The position numbers and the translations under genes were made by a program. DNA of 64,000 nucleotides from Hygrocybe punicea (Eukaryota; Basidiomycota; Agaricomycetes; Agaricales; Hygrophoraceae), in NCBI GenBank assembly GCA_963556145.1, contig OY744471.1, positions 4,147,590 through 4,211,589 of the forward strand. Reading direction: 5' to 3'. The notes under the pieces were generated by a model, which saw nothing but the letters and a program-made list of their open reading frames with translations, had not been told where the DNA came from and searched no databases. Positions 45,087 to 57,137 of the stretch are shown here, piece by piece. Within the stretch, counting starts at the first letter, position 1. Every line of letters starts with the position of its first letter.

Positions 45087-46334
45087 TTGTAGAAAATAAT
45101 GTTATTTACAGCCATTTGTGGTGAGCTTGACACTTGTGGGAAATTTTTTGATTGATTAAAATAATATGGACTTGGTGAAAATTTCTGTGCTCTACCTTGT
45201 ATCTCATGAAGTACTGCATGGATTAACATGGTTACAGAGGGAAAGTTGTACTATTTCTTAAGGGCTATCTACTGCTATCATTACATTTGGACCATATTTT
45301 GTATTTGGTGACTTGTGGATGAAACAAAAGGTAAACCAGTACTTTTTGACACCCAAAATGATATTGTCAAATTATGGCATCAAATGAACTCCTATGAAAA
45401 GAATTGTAGGGAGAAATTTATTCATTTTTTCAAGGGCTAAAAGTACATATACCGTGTTTTTCTTTATTTTTGTCCTTTGAGCTCATAATCATGATTCTTG
45501 TGGCATTTCAACCCTAATGTGGACAAACATAGTACAGATGAAATATTGCCTCAAAGGACAAAAATAAAGCAAAACACGGTATATGTACTTTTAGCCCTTG
45601 AAAAAATGAATAAATTTCTCCCTACAATTCTTTTCATAGGAGTTCATTTGATGCCATAATTTGACAATATCATTTTGGGTGTCAAAAAGTACTGGTTTAC
45701 CTTTTGTTTCATCCACAAGTCACCAAATACAAAATATGGTCCAAATGTAATGATAGCAGTAGATAGCCCTTAAGAAATAGTACAACTTTCCCTCTGTAAC
45801 CATGTTAATCCATGCAGTACTTCATGAGATACAAGGTAGAGCACAGAAATTTTCACCAAGTCCATATTATTTTAATCAATCAAAAAATTTCCCACAAGTG
45901 TCAAGCTCACCACAAACGGCTGTAAATGTGGTATTCATACAGAAAATAGTGCATACAGAAAATACAATTATTTAGGCCTTTATTGTTTTCATTATTGTGT
46001 ACATGTATTCAGAAATCAGAAAAAGACCCCAATATTTAGGATTTCTGGCCAGATGTGGATCTTTTTTTCAGGCAGATCTTCAAGATATTTGGTCTCAAGA
46101 TAATTCAGGCACAAGCTAGGTCCTGATTATCTGGAGACCAAATAGTCTAAAATTCTGCCCTCACAATAAAAGCCATAGATATTGGTCTAGAAATCCTAAA
46201 TATTTGAATCATTTTCTCTTTTCTAAATACATGTTCACAATAATGACAAATAATAAAGGCCTAAATAATTGTATTTTCTGTATGCACTATTTTCTGTATG
46301 AATACTGCATTTAGATAACATTATTTTCTACAAT
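45087..46334. mobile_element. Foldback/MITE element at a TA site, carrying a second nested MITE
   Basis: The outer ends TTGTAGAAAATAAT and ATTATTTTCTACAA are inverted, with TA on both sides (45085-45086 and 46335-46336). Arms match again at 45925-46020 versus 46205-46312 (CATACAGAAAATAGTGCATA). The left arm is split by a nested foldback element at 45109-45922. No transposase. TA duplications fit Tc1/mariner-like mobilisation. Confidence 0.85.
45109..45922. mobile_element. 814-bp foldback MITE (Tc1/mariner type), near-perfect ~390-bp arms
   Basis: The ends are CAGCCATTTGTGG and CCACAAACGGCTG (inverse), flanked by TA (45107-45108 and 45923-45924). The arms (about 45109-45480 and 45545-45922) are almost identical in inverse orientation, with a ~65-bp loop. 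RNA from either strand would form a long hairpin. Confidence 0.9.
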
Positions 46335-46997
46335 AGTTTCACAAGCGGGATAACAATGCAAATAATTTTAAAATGTGACTGGATATTTGCCTATTATTTG
46401 ATCAAAAAATCCTCATCTGTCTCCTGTGTAAGTACACGATCTACACACTGTGGGAAGTAGGATCCCTGACGAAAAGTGCCCGGAGCACTTCTGGATGGCA
46501 AAGCGGTGTTCTGAGCACTGAAAGCCTGAGCACTTCTTCTTGGTGATATCACCAATCACCTTTTTTGAGGTTTCAGATGCTCACAGGTTATCTTCACATC
46601 TTTAAAAAGGTGACAAGGGCAATATATATTTTTTGTAAGGAGGGTGCTATATCATACACCTAGTCATCGTCATCACAGCTAGAGTCTGAGTCATCTTCCG
46701 GATTGAAAACTGCCTTCGCCGATTTTATGTCTCGATCAATAAGTCCCCATCGCTTTCACGTCTCCACCCGACCCACAGTTGACTTGATATTGCACACATC
46801 GGAGACGATTGGTGTCATACATTTTGTGTAGTGCAGCACCTGGCTTGCAGCATCTTCACCATTTGTCTTAAATGGCTTGATGACGGCGAGTAGAAGAGTC
46901 CTACCTCTCGATGTACCCCAAATTGCATCTTGGCAGAGTTCATAGACAAAGATGTAGTCGAGCACACCGTAGTTAATTGTCGTCACAGCATTGCCTT

Positions 46998-47929
46998 TAG
47001 GGATGACCATGGGTCTTGAACGGGTCGGCTCGGCTGACACCGCACCTGTACCTGTGAACACCTTACCCGGGGCGGTTTTGACCTGCACCGCACCCAAACA
47101 TCCACGGGTCACGACGGTACACCTTACCTGTGGTGTACCGTTGCATCCCGCTGTCCACCACAGCCCCCGTTCCGCTCTGCAACCTCGCAGATGCAGCACC
47201 GGCGTCAATTGACGCGATGTGCTTGTCCGCAAGGTGATCAACATGGGGAACGAGGGGGGCATGTGCTGTCGGACGCATTGTAGCGCGTCTGCGAGGTGGA
47301 CAAGAGGGGGACAAGAGGGGGACGCGTTGCCGTCGTCGCTGTGGCGTGTCCGTGAGGTGGACAAAGGCCCGGGCCGGGGGACGCGTTGTTGTTGTTGTTG
47401 CGTGTCCACGAGGTGGACGAGAGGGGGTGCGTCGTCGTTGTTGCTTGTCCGCGAGGTGGACGAGAGGGGCACACATTGTTGTTGCATGTCCGTGAGGTGG
47501 ACGAGAGGGCGACGCGTTGTTGTTGTTGCGTGTCCGCGAGGTGGACAAGAGGGCGACGCGTCGTTGTCGTTACGTGCTGTTGCCCCATGCTGTTGTTGTT
47601 GTTGTCATAGCGTAGTTAGCTACAGTTCATTACTTGATCAGAAATTGAGACTTACCTAGGCCGGGAAGTGGGAGCACCACCCCCCGGCCGCTTCCCTGCT
47701 CCTTCCTTTGACTGTTCTGGTCAGTCGTCTGGTCGCCACGCGCTTGCTTGCCCTTGGTCGTAGCCGTCGAGGTGGTTGTGGTGGTTGTGTGATGAACCCG
47801 TGACACACCGCCAAACCGCAGGTACGGGTCACGGTATGGTCACGGGTGACGAAACCAAACACCCTACCCATACCCGCGCAACCCGTTTTGGTAATACCGC
47901 GGGTTGACCCAAACCCGTGGTCATCCCTA
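46998..47929. mobile_element. Non-autonomous hAT element inserted in the transposase gene
   Basis: TIRs TAGGGATGACCATGGGT and ACCCGTGGTCATCCCTA are inverted, with the perfect 8-bp target duplication ATTGCCTT (46990-46997 and 47930-47937). The TAGGGATG end is like Ac/hAT ends. No transposase. The interior holds a minisatellite and a short splice-like module (47653-47690). Confidence 0.92.
47280..47585 (+). repeat. Minisatellite, ~40-60 bp unit, inside the hAT element
   Basis: About six units of TGTCCGYGAGGTGGACRAGAG separated by GTTGTTGTTG-type spacers. Open in several frames, which explains the spurious long frames here. Confidence 0.9.
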
Positions 47930-50864
47930 ATTGCCTTGAAGGCCTTCATAGACTACTTCATACTTGATGGGCACAGAGTGAACAGGCACCGACTTAACAC
48001 ATGGGATCAAATACTTACTCGAATACATGAATTGTCCCTTAGCTGTTGCAATCGGCTCTTGCGTAAAGTGGATCGTGTTTGGATGGCATCTCCTCCTTGT
48101 CAGATTTGCAGCTTTCCCCACACTGGCATGGAAACCGGTAAGCGCTGGAGGATGACATCTCGTTGGTGGTGGAAGATGTGGCCAAGGTATGTTGCTATCC
48201 TCACTCGTGTAATCTGATCCAAGGCATATCTTGGCTGATATGGCGAATGCATGATATGATTAGGATCTATTCAATATAAATCAGTTTTCATCAAGGGATA
48301 AGGACACATTACCCACAGTCTATGTAAGAATGCTCATGGCATTTAACCCCAGGCATACCGTGGCGAGGATTGACTGATGCAAGTTCTTCATCTAAATCAT
48401 ATCGTGTACTGAGCTGTCCTAGATAGGCCAAGTGAAGGTTTCACTTATTGAGGTTGCTCCATGGATGCCATCGTGAACGGAGTCCCAATTGCATTACCCC
48501 ACAAAACCACTCCATATAAAACACCCAAGTCACCCAGGAGGGGCCACAATTGTGGATGTCGTCTGCAATATGTAAGAGACCATGGATCATAAGAGTGCAC
48601 GTTGAAAGTCTTTTTTCTTCATACTGATAGTAGTATCTACAACAAATTAGCATAAGTATGGAATGAAAATGTCAATGGAGAAATGAACCATTTGTATAGG
48701 TTGACCCACTGCACAATCTTCTCTTCAAGTTCGTCAACTTCTTTGTCAGTGATTTCAAATTGAGCATCGTCTTCATGATATCGGCCAGCAAGCACATGTG
48801 CTTGTAGTAGCAGTCTTTTTTGAATCGTCCACGTAAAAGAATTGGTGCAATATACATGAACCAGAAGGCCCATGATTCTGCTGTGAAGTGTGAGCGATCT
48901 TCAGCAATGTTGCTAAGCACACGAACAAAGGAAGTTGGAATGGCCTTGACTGCATTTGCTGTCTCTTTGCTGATCTCCTCCCAGATATGTGGCGCTAATT
49001 CATAGTCTTCTGTCCCAGTATCAAGACCTTTGAATCGTCCCATCCATAAGTCGACCAAGTTCGGACAAATATTTTCGCAGAAGATGTGCACCCAGTCCCA
49101 TGGAACAGACCTCGCAAGGTCAACTGAACGCACATGGGTAACCACAGCACCTTGCCAGATGCCAAAAGCTTTCCCAATGTCATTCTTCTCTTTTTTGGTG
49201 GTTGCAGCCACCATTCTCTAAAGAACGTCCTCAAATTCACCGTGTGTGCATCTAGGGAGGTTTTGCGGGTCCACAGATGGCCTTGTTAAATGTTCCACGT
49301 CTGGGGTGATGAGCGGTATGTAATAAATCTTCCCCTTCCCAGTGACATCCTGTACACCTTTCATCGTGCAACTGTGACAAGGGCAGTAGGCATTGTGCCC
49401 TCTAATTCCAAGCATTTTCTCTATGGCCACAATGTCACCATGTTTCTGGATCCAATAAGCCCATAGGTCGAAAAGGACATTTTCGACGGCATCGTATGTT
49501 TGAATGCCATAAGCAAGGGTCGCGAGTTCATTGTCAAATGGGGAAAGGAATGTTTCCAAGAGTTTTGGACGTTTGGGGAGGATGCCAAGACAAATGAGGC
49601 TTTCAAGATGTGTTCGAGTGAGAGGGGAAAGGTTGTAGATTTGTAGAAGAATTGGCATCGCAGAAGGGCCGTTTCGCCGACCTTTGTAGAGAAGGTAGCC
49701 ATCGGTGCACAGCGCTAGTGCAATATCGCACTTGTCTGAGAAATACTTGTATGGGCGGTCGACACCATCAATTGTGACATTTTGACGCTTTAACCTGCGA
49801 TAGTTGAGGCCATTGAAGACATCTCTCGTCCAGCCAACTTGATGTACATAGTCATCACGGTAGGCCAGACGAGCAACCATGGCTGGGCTTTGAAAAAACC
49901 CTCGAAGACGGGGTATGAGCGGAAGATAAACAAATGTTGCTCGTGGTCGCTGACCACCGGCATAACGAGGTTCCTTGCAAACTTCACATTCTTGGTGGTG
50001 AGTGAATCGGCCTGTGAACGCAAGGCAAGAATTGATGCAACAGTGATAGATGATGGGTTCAACGCCGGTAAGGATTGCGATGCGACATGTTACAACCCAA
50101 GCAGAATCAAGCTCCATCTTATGTGAAAATGTACTCCACATCCGATTGAACACAATGTGAGACATATTGCCAATAATCTTGAGTTGGAAAGCACGTATGT
50201 TGTCACGATCAGTGTCGGTGAGTATATCATTTCCTGTTGGAAGATTAGATCTAGACGATTTCTAACAAATAGATGGATGCACTTATGGAGTAACCAAGCA
50301 TTCTCCTCATCTTTGGGACCAAGGTAATCATGGAGATCATCTTCGATTGCTCTAAGTGTTGGAAAGTCATCGTCTGAAAGGCTGAGGTCCTCAATCTCTG
50401 ATTCGCTGTGGTCCAATTCACTGTGGTCTGGTTCACTGTGGTCCAATTCAATAGCATGCTCTGATTCACTTGGAATATCATCTAAATCTTCACTGGGATT
50501 GCCAAGAGGTGCACAGTCATTCTCTTCCTCGATGTTGTCCTCATCATGAATATCAGCAACTATTTCAGGGCTAAACTTCCAGGTTACGATTATAACAAGA
50601 GAACATACCGTCGGGCACAAAATCGTCACCATCAATTGAAGGCTCAGAATCTCCATAATCTGATGGTAATATAGTCGACTCGTTGGCTCTCCGATAATGT
50701 TTCTTGCGTGTAGATGGTTCAAGCCATTTGTAGCAGCTAGGGCCACAGTGACAGCGTTTGCGCTTTAGCATTGTGAGTACTGAGTGCTGAGTGCTGAGTG
50801 CAGCGAGGCTTGAAGCTTGAAGTGTTAAGTCACATGACACAATGCGATGCGAACGCGACCAACC

Positions 50865-53251
50865 ATGGTCAAGACAGTCCTCAAGGCTCAAAAAAAGAAG
50901 AATGCCGGTGGCAACAAGCTCAATTCCATTGCTGCATTGCTGAGTGGGCTTGTTGAGACTGTCCAGCAGCTTAAAAGTGAGTCATGCTTGCAACTCATTG
51001 TAGAATATTTAATTGTTCCATAGATGAGAAAGCGACAGAACAGCCAGTTGCTGTTTACCATTCTCACAGGAAAGACCTTATCCCAAGGCCAAAGGGGACA
51101 CCTGGAAGAGCTCCCCCAAAAGGGTACAATATTCAAGACGAGATGGGATTGCAGGATAATAAGCAGCGATACACTAGGATTTCGGTAGGTGTTCCATTAC
51201 AATCTTAATATTGTTGCCTGACCTTTATTTCACAAGTTTAAGTGTTGTGAATTAGCCGGCCAATATCTTGACATGTCGAAGACCATGAATCAGCAAGATA
51301 AACATGTTGTATGCCAGGTTGTATGTAAGGTGCGTCATCAAACATGTATTCATGTGCATATATACTACCTTCTCCACTCCAGGCACAGCGGAAAATCAAG
51401 TTCTTACAAAAATTCACAGATGGATGGCCTATCCGCGATATCATTAGCCATTTCTTACGCAACCATGCAGCGCTTATCCGGGTGCAAGAAAATGATGCGG
51501 TACGTGCCTCGCCTTCGTTAATATAGTTTTCTGATATGAGACAGAGCGATGCTTCTGATGGAAGTGACAAAGGAAGCAATGCCCATGACTCGGACTCTGA
51601 CAGCGGCAAGGAGTCAGACAAAGAGAGCCGTTGCAACACCAAGCAGGCTAAGAAAGGCTCTAAGCATAGTAACGACAACAAACATTGCACCCCCAAAGTA
51701 ACTGTTAAGGTAAATGTGGAATAATGTCATGATCTATTGAGCTCATGCTGTTTCACCCAGGCAACTTCTAAAAACAAAAAGACGCCAACTCGCAATGCAC
51801 AGGGTAAGGACAAGACCTCAAAGAAGTGTAAACGAACAGTAATGTATCACTGGTATATCTGCCTATTTGTGTACTAATGTGATTTAGGATAATGACAACA
51901 ACGACATGGTACAGATGGACGCGAAAAAGAAGGCCAGGGTTGGCCAGCAAGCCACAAAGATGTCTACGAAGATTGTGATCAAGGAGCCTCAATGTCTGCA
52001 AGGTTCGTCAAACCCATGAATGACACTAAGATACTAAACAGGCTTTCCTGCAACTGTTAGATCTCAAGAAAGCGGAGAAGAAGGTGGAGAACATCAGGAG
52101 AATGATGGATAATGCCAAGAAACAGAGAGCCAAGGCGATCTTGAGACTCGAGGACATCTTCACCGATGACGATGACGATCTCCCATTACGGATCCCCCCT
52201 TTTCCCAATAAGAGATTATACGGAGATGAAGGGGACAATGACGAAGAAGAGGAGGTCACTGGAGTGAATTGCACCGTCGATAATAACAGGGAAGGTGAAG
52301 GAGGTAATGACAGTGAGGATGTCCAAGTCAATCTCCCTGACGATAACATGGAGATAACACACCGGACAACGTTGACTTGGTAAGTTTCCCATTTCCATAA
52401 TCTCATATACTATCAGTTATACTACCTGCACAACAGACAGCAGCAATCCACATCCCAATGACATGTCCTGCAGATTACTGCCAGGACCGTTTTCCCAAAT
52501 GCCCAAGCCGGAACCTTATCCAACATTTGAAGACATACCAAGACTCGAAGCAACTAGGAACGATGACATTGGGTGGAATGCGTGCCGAACTAACCCTCTG
52601 TATGGGGCTCAGTGCTGAAATCAAGATGTCCAAACACACAAAGCTGGCAGAGACTAAGGGATGGCCACAGAAAATCAACTTCATAGATGTGCCTGATCAA
52701 GTCATGACGATGCAAGATGACTTGAAGATCTTCTTCTCTAATGCAACAGTCAGGCGGGCTAACTCCTTGTATAAGCTCATAGCCAGAAACCTGGGACGTG
52801 CCGGTATCAGCAAGAACTTCAAGGAACTGACCGGCACGAGGGCACTTTTTGGTGGCAAGGCCATCAATGATGCAAGGCCAGGGTAGTATGTACTATTCCC
52901 CATCTTGCCCTGTTTACAGCTTACCTTTGCAGCTACAGAGAAAAGGGCAACATTATTATTCAAAGCACGCTCTGCCAAATCTTCGACATCAATATGACCA
53001 AGACGAAATCAATTGCACCGCTTGATCTCTCAACTTTCACAACATATTTCTTAGTCCTGTACGTCACCTGTCATCTGATTAAGGACGATTTCGACTGTTC
53101 GGTCGAAGACGCATACGAGACAATGCTTGAAAGTGCAGACACAGGCTACAGTCTCAATCCTCAGGATGACGACGATGACGAACTTGATTGCATACTGCGC
53201 AAGAATCTACGACTAGCAAAAAAAGCCCAGGATATGTGGTCTAATGGCTGA
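50865..53251 (+). CDS. RTC4-like domain protein of the Tnp2 element
   Basis: Start MVKTVLKAQKKKNAGGNK (exon 50865-50976; the next exon begins NEKATEQP). Conserved N-terminal part: LIPRPKGTPGRAPPKGYNIQ, MGLQDNKQRYTRIS and, later, FLQKFTDGWPIRDIISHFLR. Middle: Ser/Asp-rich and Lys-rich low-complexity exons (51537-52020) and a helical DLKKAEKKVENIRRMM. C-terminal part (52458-53251): CPADYCQDRFP, KGNIIIQSTLCQIF, and ETMLESADTGYSLNPQDDDDDE, which resemble the RTC4 (restriction of telomere capping 4) domain seen in many Agaricomycete transposon-linked proteins. It is divergent from the transposase and probably a co-factor of the element; that is inference. Exons in 51200-52450 are uncertain. Confidence 0.6.
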
Positions 53252-53813
53252 GAGGAACGTGCTGAGACGGTACGTATGTTTCAAATACTCTGTGATGCTT
53301 CATGAATGATATATGCTTTTTCGGCAAGGTGGGAGCTGCAACCTCTGAGGCTAGTACAGATCCCCGTCCCCGTCCCCGTTATGCCCAGTATGCCTAGGAG
53401 GCAACACTTCTCTTTCCATCGCATTTGTTGATACACTTGTTCTTGTTCTTGCTCTTGCTTGCTGCCTGCTCTGACTTGCTCATTCTCGTCTGCTGGACCC
53501 TGGACTTTCGGACTTTCATGCCACATCCCCGTGTACGTGCCCTCAGAAGAATTGTGAACTCTGGTATTGTATTGTGGTATTATAATATCTGCATTTGCAA
53601 TCACACCTGTTGTATTGAACAAAAACCACATCATTTCCTCATTATAAATGGGCAACAGGCCCAATGTTTTAAGATCTGAAAATGGCCACTTGATGTGTCA
53701 ACAAAAGGTGCTCGTAGCGGTATCCTTTCAGTGCTCATGAATCACGGTTCTTCAGTGAGGGAAATTAGGTGATATCACCTTTTTACATAGTCTGGGGCAC
53801 AGTTTATTGTAAC

Positions 53814-55183
53814 TAGTGTTGCCGAAGTTCGGTTCGGTCTGGTTTTTCGACTTTTTTGGAAAACCAGAACCGAAACCATTGGTTCGGTTCAGCCAAATGC
53901 CGAACCGGAACCAGAACTGCATTGAACGGTTTCAATGCGTTCGGTCTGCATTCAAACACGGTTCAAACCACGAACCAACCTCCAAATCTCCTCGTGAAGA
54001 CCAGGCGCACATCAATTGATGTGGCGCTGGGTTTCACGAGGGAAGCAGGAGGTGGGATGGGGGGTGGGGTGGTTGTAGCTTCAGGCTGGGGCATCTTCGG
54101 GCCCGGTACGGTGCATTGGCAGGTGGATGGAGGCGGGATGGTCAAAGGTGTGGACCGTGCCTGTCTGCGGTGGTGGGGAAAATTTGACAGCAAACAAAAA
54201 AAGACTTACCTGGTGACCGAGGGTGGGTGCACCACTCTCCTGGCCAGTTCTCTCGCTTTCCACAACCAGTTCTCTCACTTTCCACATTTTTGTTGTGTGT
54301 GGTTGTTGCCGTTGTAGGCCCTTTCCGCGTCCTTCTTCATCGTTGCCATGCCGAATTCCTCGCAAACGACGTCTGCACGTCTGTTGACGCGTCAGCCCGG
54401 GTTTGCAAGGTGTGTGGTTAGCAAGTTGTCGACGGGTTAAAGCTAGCGTATGTACCTGGGCTGGTAGGTGGGCGCACCACCCTCCCAGCCTTCAACTTCC
54501 CTGTCGTCATCATGTTGGTGTTGGTGTTGTAGGCGGCAGTGGTCGTGATCATCCGCGTTTGAGGCGGCAGGTTGCTGCTGCTGCCAGTGTTGCTCTGCTG
54601 CTGCTGCCAGCGTTGCTGTTGCTGCTGCTGCTGCTGCTGTTGCGGTTGCTGTCGCTGGGGATCATTTGGCCATTGTCATTGTCGTTGCTGTCATTGTCGT
54701 CGGGGTGGTGGCATTGGTGGTGTTGCCACTGCCATTGCTGCTGCTGCCGCTGCTGCCATTGATTCACTCCGACTCGCGTTGGAATGCGAGGGAGGTTGTT
54801 GGGTGAGGTCGACCATGGGTGCCTTATTTATGTGGTCAAGGTGGGCCCCGTGGGGCTGTTCTATGTAAAAAAATGTCAGTAAAATATGAAATAAAGTCAA
54901 GACTCACCGTGGTTGTTGAGTAACGTTAGTGTTGAGTCGAACTTGAAGTTGCGTGCGAGTATGTTTAAGGTCACATGACCTAAGTTCACGCAACTGCATA
55001 GAAAAAAATGTGAAAAATTAAGTATCTAATTGAGTATCTACGTAGGTAACTATACATTACGGTTCGTGGTTTGAACCGCGTTTGAACGCAGTTTGAACCG
55101 CATGTCAGTGCCAGAACCGCAAACCTAACCAGCGGTTCGGTTCAGCCAAATGGCTGAACCAGAACCGAACTTCGGCATCACTA
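53814..55183. mobile_element. Non-autonomous hAT element (1.37 kb)
   Basis: TIRs TAGTGTTGCCGAAGTTCGG and CCGAACTTCGGCATCACTA are inverted. The perfect 8-bp target duplication ATTGTAAC flanks them (53806-53813 and 55184-55191). TIR similarity extends over ~130 bp, rich in GGTTCGGTTC/GGTTCAAACC motifs. No transposase. A GCT/CTG-repeat region lies inside. Confidence 0.92.
54565..54770 (+). repeat. GCT/TTG trinucleotide-rich microsatellite
   Basis: Interrupted TGCTGCTGC and GTTGCTG runs inside the hAT element. Confidence 0.9.
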
Positions 55184-55191
55184 ATTGTAAC

Positions 55192-55797
55192 GACATAGCA
55201 CTGACTTTCGGGCATCCTAATTCCAACAGTGGTATACACTACTACATTCGTGATCGAGAGACGTCACGTCCTGGGGACCACACCCTATGGTGAAATTTTA
55301 AACTCCGTCTCGGTACGCCCCGAACGCTGATACGAGACTACCCAAACTGTGTTAATATTGGAACCCACATTCCATATATTCCTCGTCCCCATCATATCTT
55401 CAACAGTTGTACCTTACTTTATCCGGTTATGTGATATTCAGTAGCCAAGTACAAGGCATTGTTGATTCACAGCCTGAACCGCCTCGTCGCAAGCAATGCA
55501 CGGTTTTGGCTGAGTCGATGGCGCTTCAGATTCGGAGGAGGCTGCGTCGATGACTCCTTTCAGTTGGATTCTCCCAACGCCGAAGACGAGAAGCTGATAC
55601 GGACGGGGTTCCGATGCTATGTGTAGAGCGTCGCCGGTTATGTACAAGTGTGAGACCTGCGCACGTTTGTCTTGTGAGACCCTTTTCTGCACTGCCAACA
55701 CAACGTGCGATCGCGCTGTCCAACGCCCCAGAGTCTTATCCTACATTGTTACAAGGCTCCCTCACCGCCTTCAACAGCGGACACCCTTCACCCCTCC
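55192..55797. other. Intergenic, upstream of the TLC gene
   Basis: No conserved frame seen. It probably holds the promoter of the TLC-domain gene. Confidence 0.5.
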
Positions 55798-56924
55798 ATG
55801 TCTCCCTTGTACATTATTCCTGATGCCCTATTACACGATCCTCTCCTGTTCCAGGTCTTGGCCCCGTCCTTTGTCGCACTATGCGTCTTCTACCATCTCC
55901 TTGCACCCCTATATCCTTCCTCAAAGCAGCGCTGTTGGATAGTCACAACAATGTCCAGCGCAGTCATGACCCTTTGCAGTCTTCCCTTCGTTTGGGACTA
56001 TCTATCCGGTGGCGGCTCTGTGCGGAACGTCCGCACTTCGTCACCCTTGGCGTTCGCAGCAAACAGGTTCTTTCAAGCACATCTTCTTGCGTGAGTTTCT
56101 TGTCTTTCTCGTTTTCTTTCTCCTGCATGTCTAAAATTGTGCCACAGTGATTCGGCCATGGGCGCACTCTACTACAGGGACCAGGTCGCTCTTCTTACCG
56201 GTTGGATTCACCACATTGTATACGTACTCATTGTAGAGATGGCGATTAGATGGTCATGGGCCCACATATTCTGTCTTTGCGCGTTTATGGAGGTCGCTTT
56301 TTTTCTCTACCCCCCTTACATTTTCATACTCACTTTTACTCAATTTTCCAGTTACCCACATTTATCCTCGCCAGCACAATCCTATACCCCCGCTTTCGCT
56401 CCAATCTGCTCTTTGCCATCTCCTTTTTCATGACACGCATCATGCTGCACATCGTCCTTTGTATCTCGTATCTCCTCCCTCATAACCGCGCTCAAGCCAC
56501 AGGCGGTTCGTTCGTTCCTAGTACAATGCTCACCCTGGTTTTCCCGCTGCACGCCTTTTGGTTCCACGGCTGCCTCAAGGGTTTCGCGAAGCGCGCAAAG
56601 GCCAACGCCAACGCCAACGCCCCTGCAATACCCCCCACTACTACATCTCTGCCAGTGGCAGTCCCGCTGGCCAGCCCTGAGAAATGCACAATGGAAACAC
56701 CCCAATCCGTAACTGACACCGCACAACCCACCACTCCGACCACCCGCCGCTCTTTCTGGAAACCCTCATCCGCAGCTGTCCCAGGCTCATTCCCCCTCTA
56801 TCCCCTTCGACTACGTCCATTCGTCCAGCGTTTCTCGCCCAAGTTTCGCAGACGCAATGTGCGGGAGCCGCCTCTGGGTGCCGCTGCGGCTACTCTGCGA
56901 CCGCGCAGTTTGGAGAGAGCATGA
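55798..56924 (+). CDS. TLC-domain membrane protein
   Basis: Exons 55798-56090, 56148-56292 and 56352-56924 join in frame to 336 aa. Hydrophobic segments begin at LAPSFVALCVFYHLL. The TLC core includes SAVMTLCSLPFVWDYL, YRDQVALLTGWIHHIVYVLI, CLCAFMELPTFILAS and LLFAISFFMTRIMLHIVLC, the usual His-containing lipid-related TLC fold of about five to seven helices. The C-terminal cytosolic tail is low complexity with an AN repeat (KANANANAP) and basic. TRAM/LAG1/CLN8 proteins act in ER and endomembrane lipid metabolism. This one is closer in layout to TMEM56/TLCD4-like members than to ceramide synthase, since no homeobox or Lag1p HH motif was seen. Confidence 0.82.
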
Positions 56925-57137
56925 AGTGGATCGTGGAATTTTTTTTTTTTACTTTCCCTCCTCAGATCTAAGTTTGGTTCGTGGGTACTGATCTATACAT
57001 GGATATCGTATATGCCTCCCTTCCTTTCTTTGTGTAACGGAACCGTAGAATAGCTTTGGAATCTAATAGAGACAAATATCAACCAAACAACAACGACCGA
57101 GGCCTTTCTTTTGGACTCGGAGTCAACTGCCAGTACG

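Larger units (their letters stand above)
46660..50771 (-). pseudogene. Tnp2-type (Transposase_21-like) transposase, split by a hAT insertion
   Basis: Start MLKRKRCHCGPSC at 50771 (an N-terminal zinc-finger-like Cys region). Acidic exons follow, then FVYLPLIPRLRGFF, ALALCTDGYLLYKGRRN, RTHLESLICLGILP, GIRGHNAYCPCHSCTMKGV and TRPSVDPQNLPRCTHGEF. The C-terminal half has HFTAESWAFWFMYIAP, RLSTCTLMIHGLLHIADDI, GPSWVTWVFYMEWFCG and LRSRWHPWSNLNK, and, after the hAT insert, NYGVLDYIFVYEL and TLLLAVIKPFKTNG. This is the typical order in Agaricomycete Tnp2/Plavaka-like transposases. Damage: a 932-bp hAT element with 8-bp duplication (46990-47937) and an in-frame TGA near 46756. The last exon ends at 46660. 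Multiple introns. Confidence 0.8.
46440..53800. mobile_element. Tnp2 (CACTA-like) transposon with divergent RTC4-like gene
   Basis: Boundaries are approximate. Shared inverted motifs lie near both ends: CTGTG near 46446 and inverted near 53800, GAGCACTGAAAG at about 46515 and inverted near 53733, and GGTGATATCACC at about 46542 and 53770. Between them lie a minus-strand Tnp2-type transposase and a plus-strand RTC4-like gene starting 93 bp apart (50771 and 50865). Confidence 0.5.

Noticed and set aside
45087..46334. CRISPR-like or tandem array
   Set aside because: The repeats are inverted arms of two MITEs, not spaced direct repeats, and the genome is fungal.
47063..47659. Long frames on both strands
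   Set aside because: They come from the minisatellite in the hAT element.
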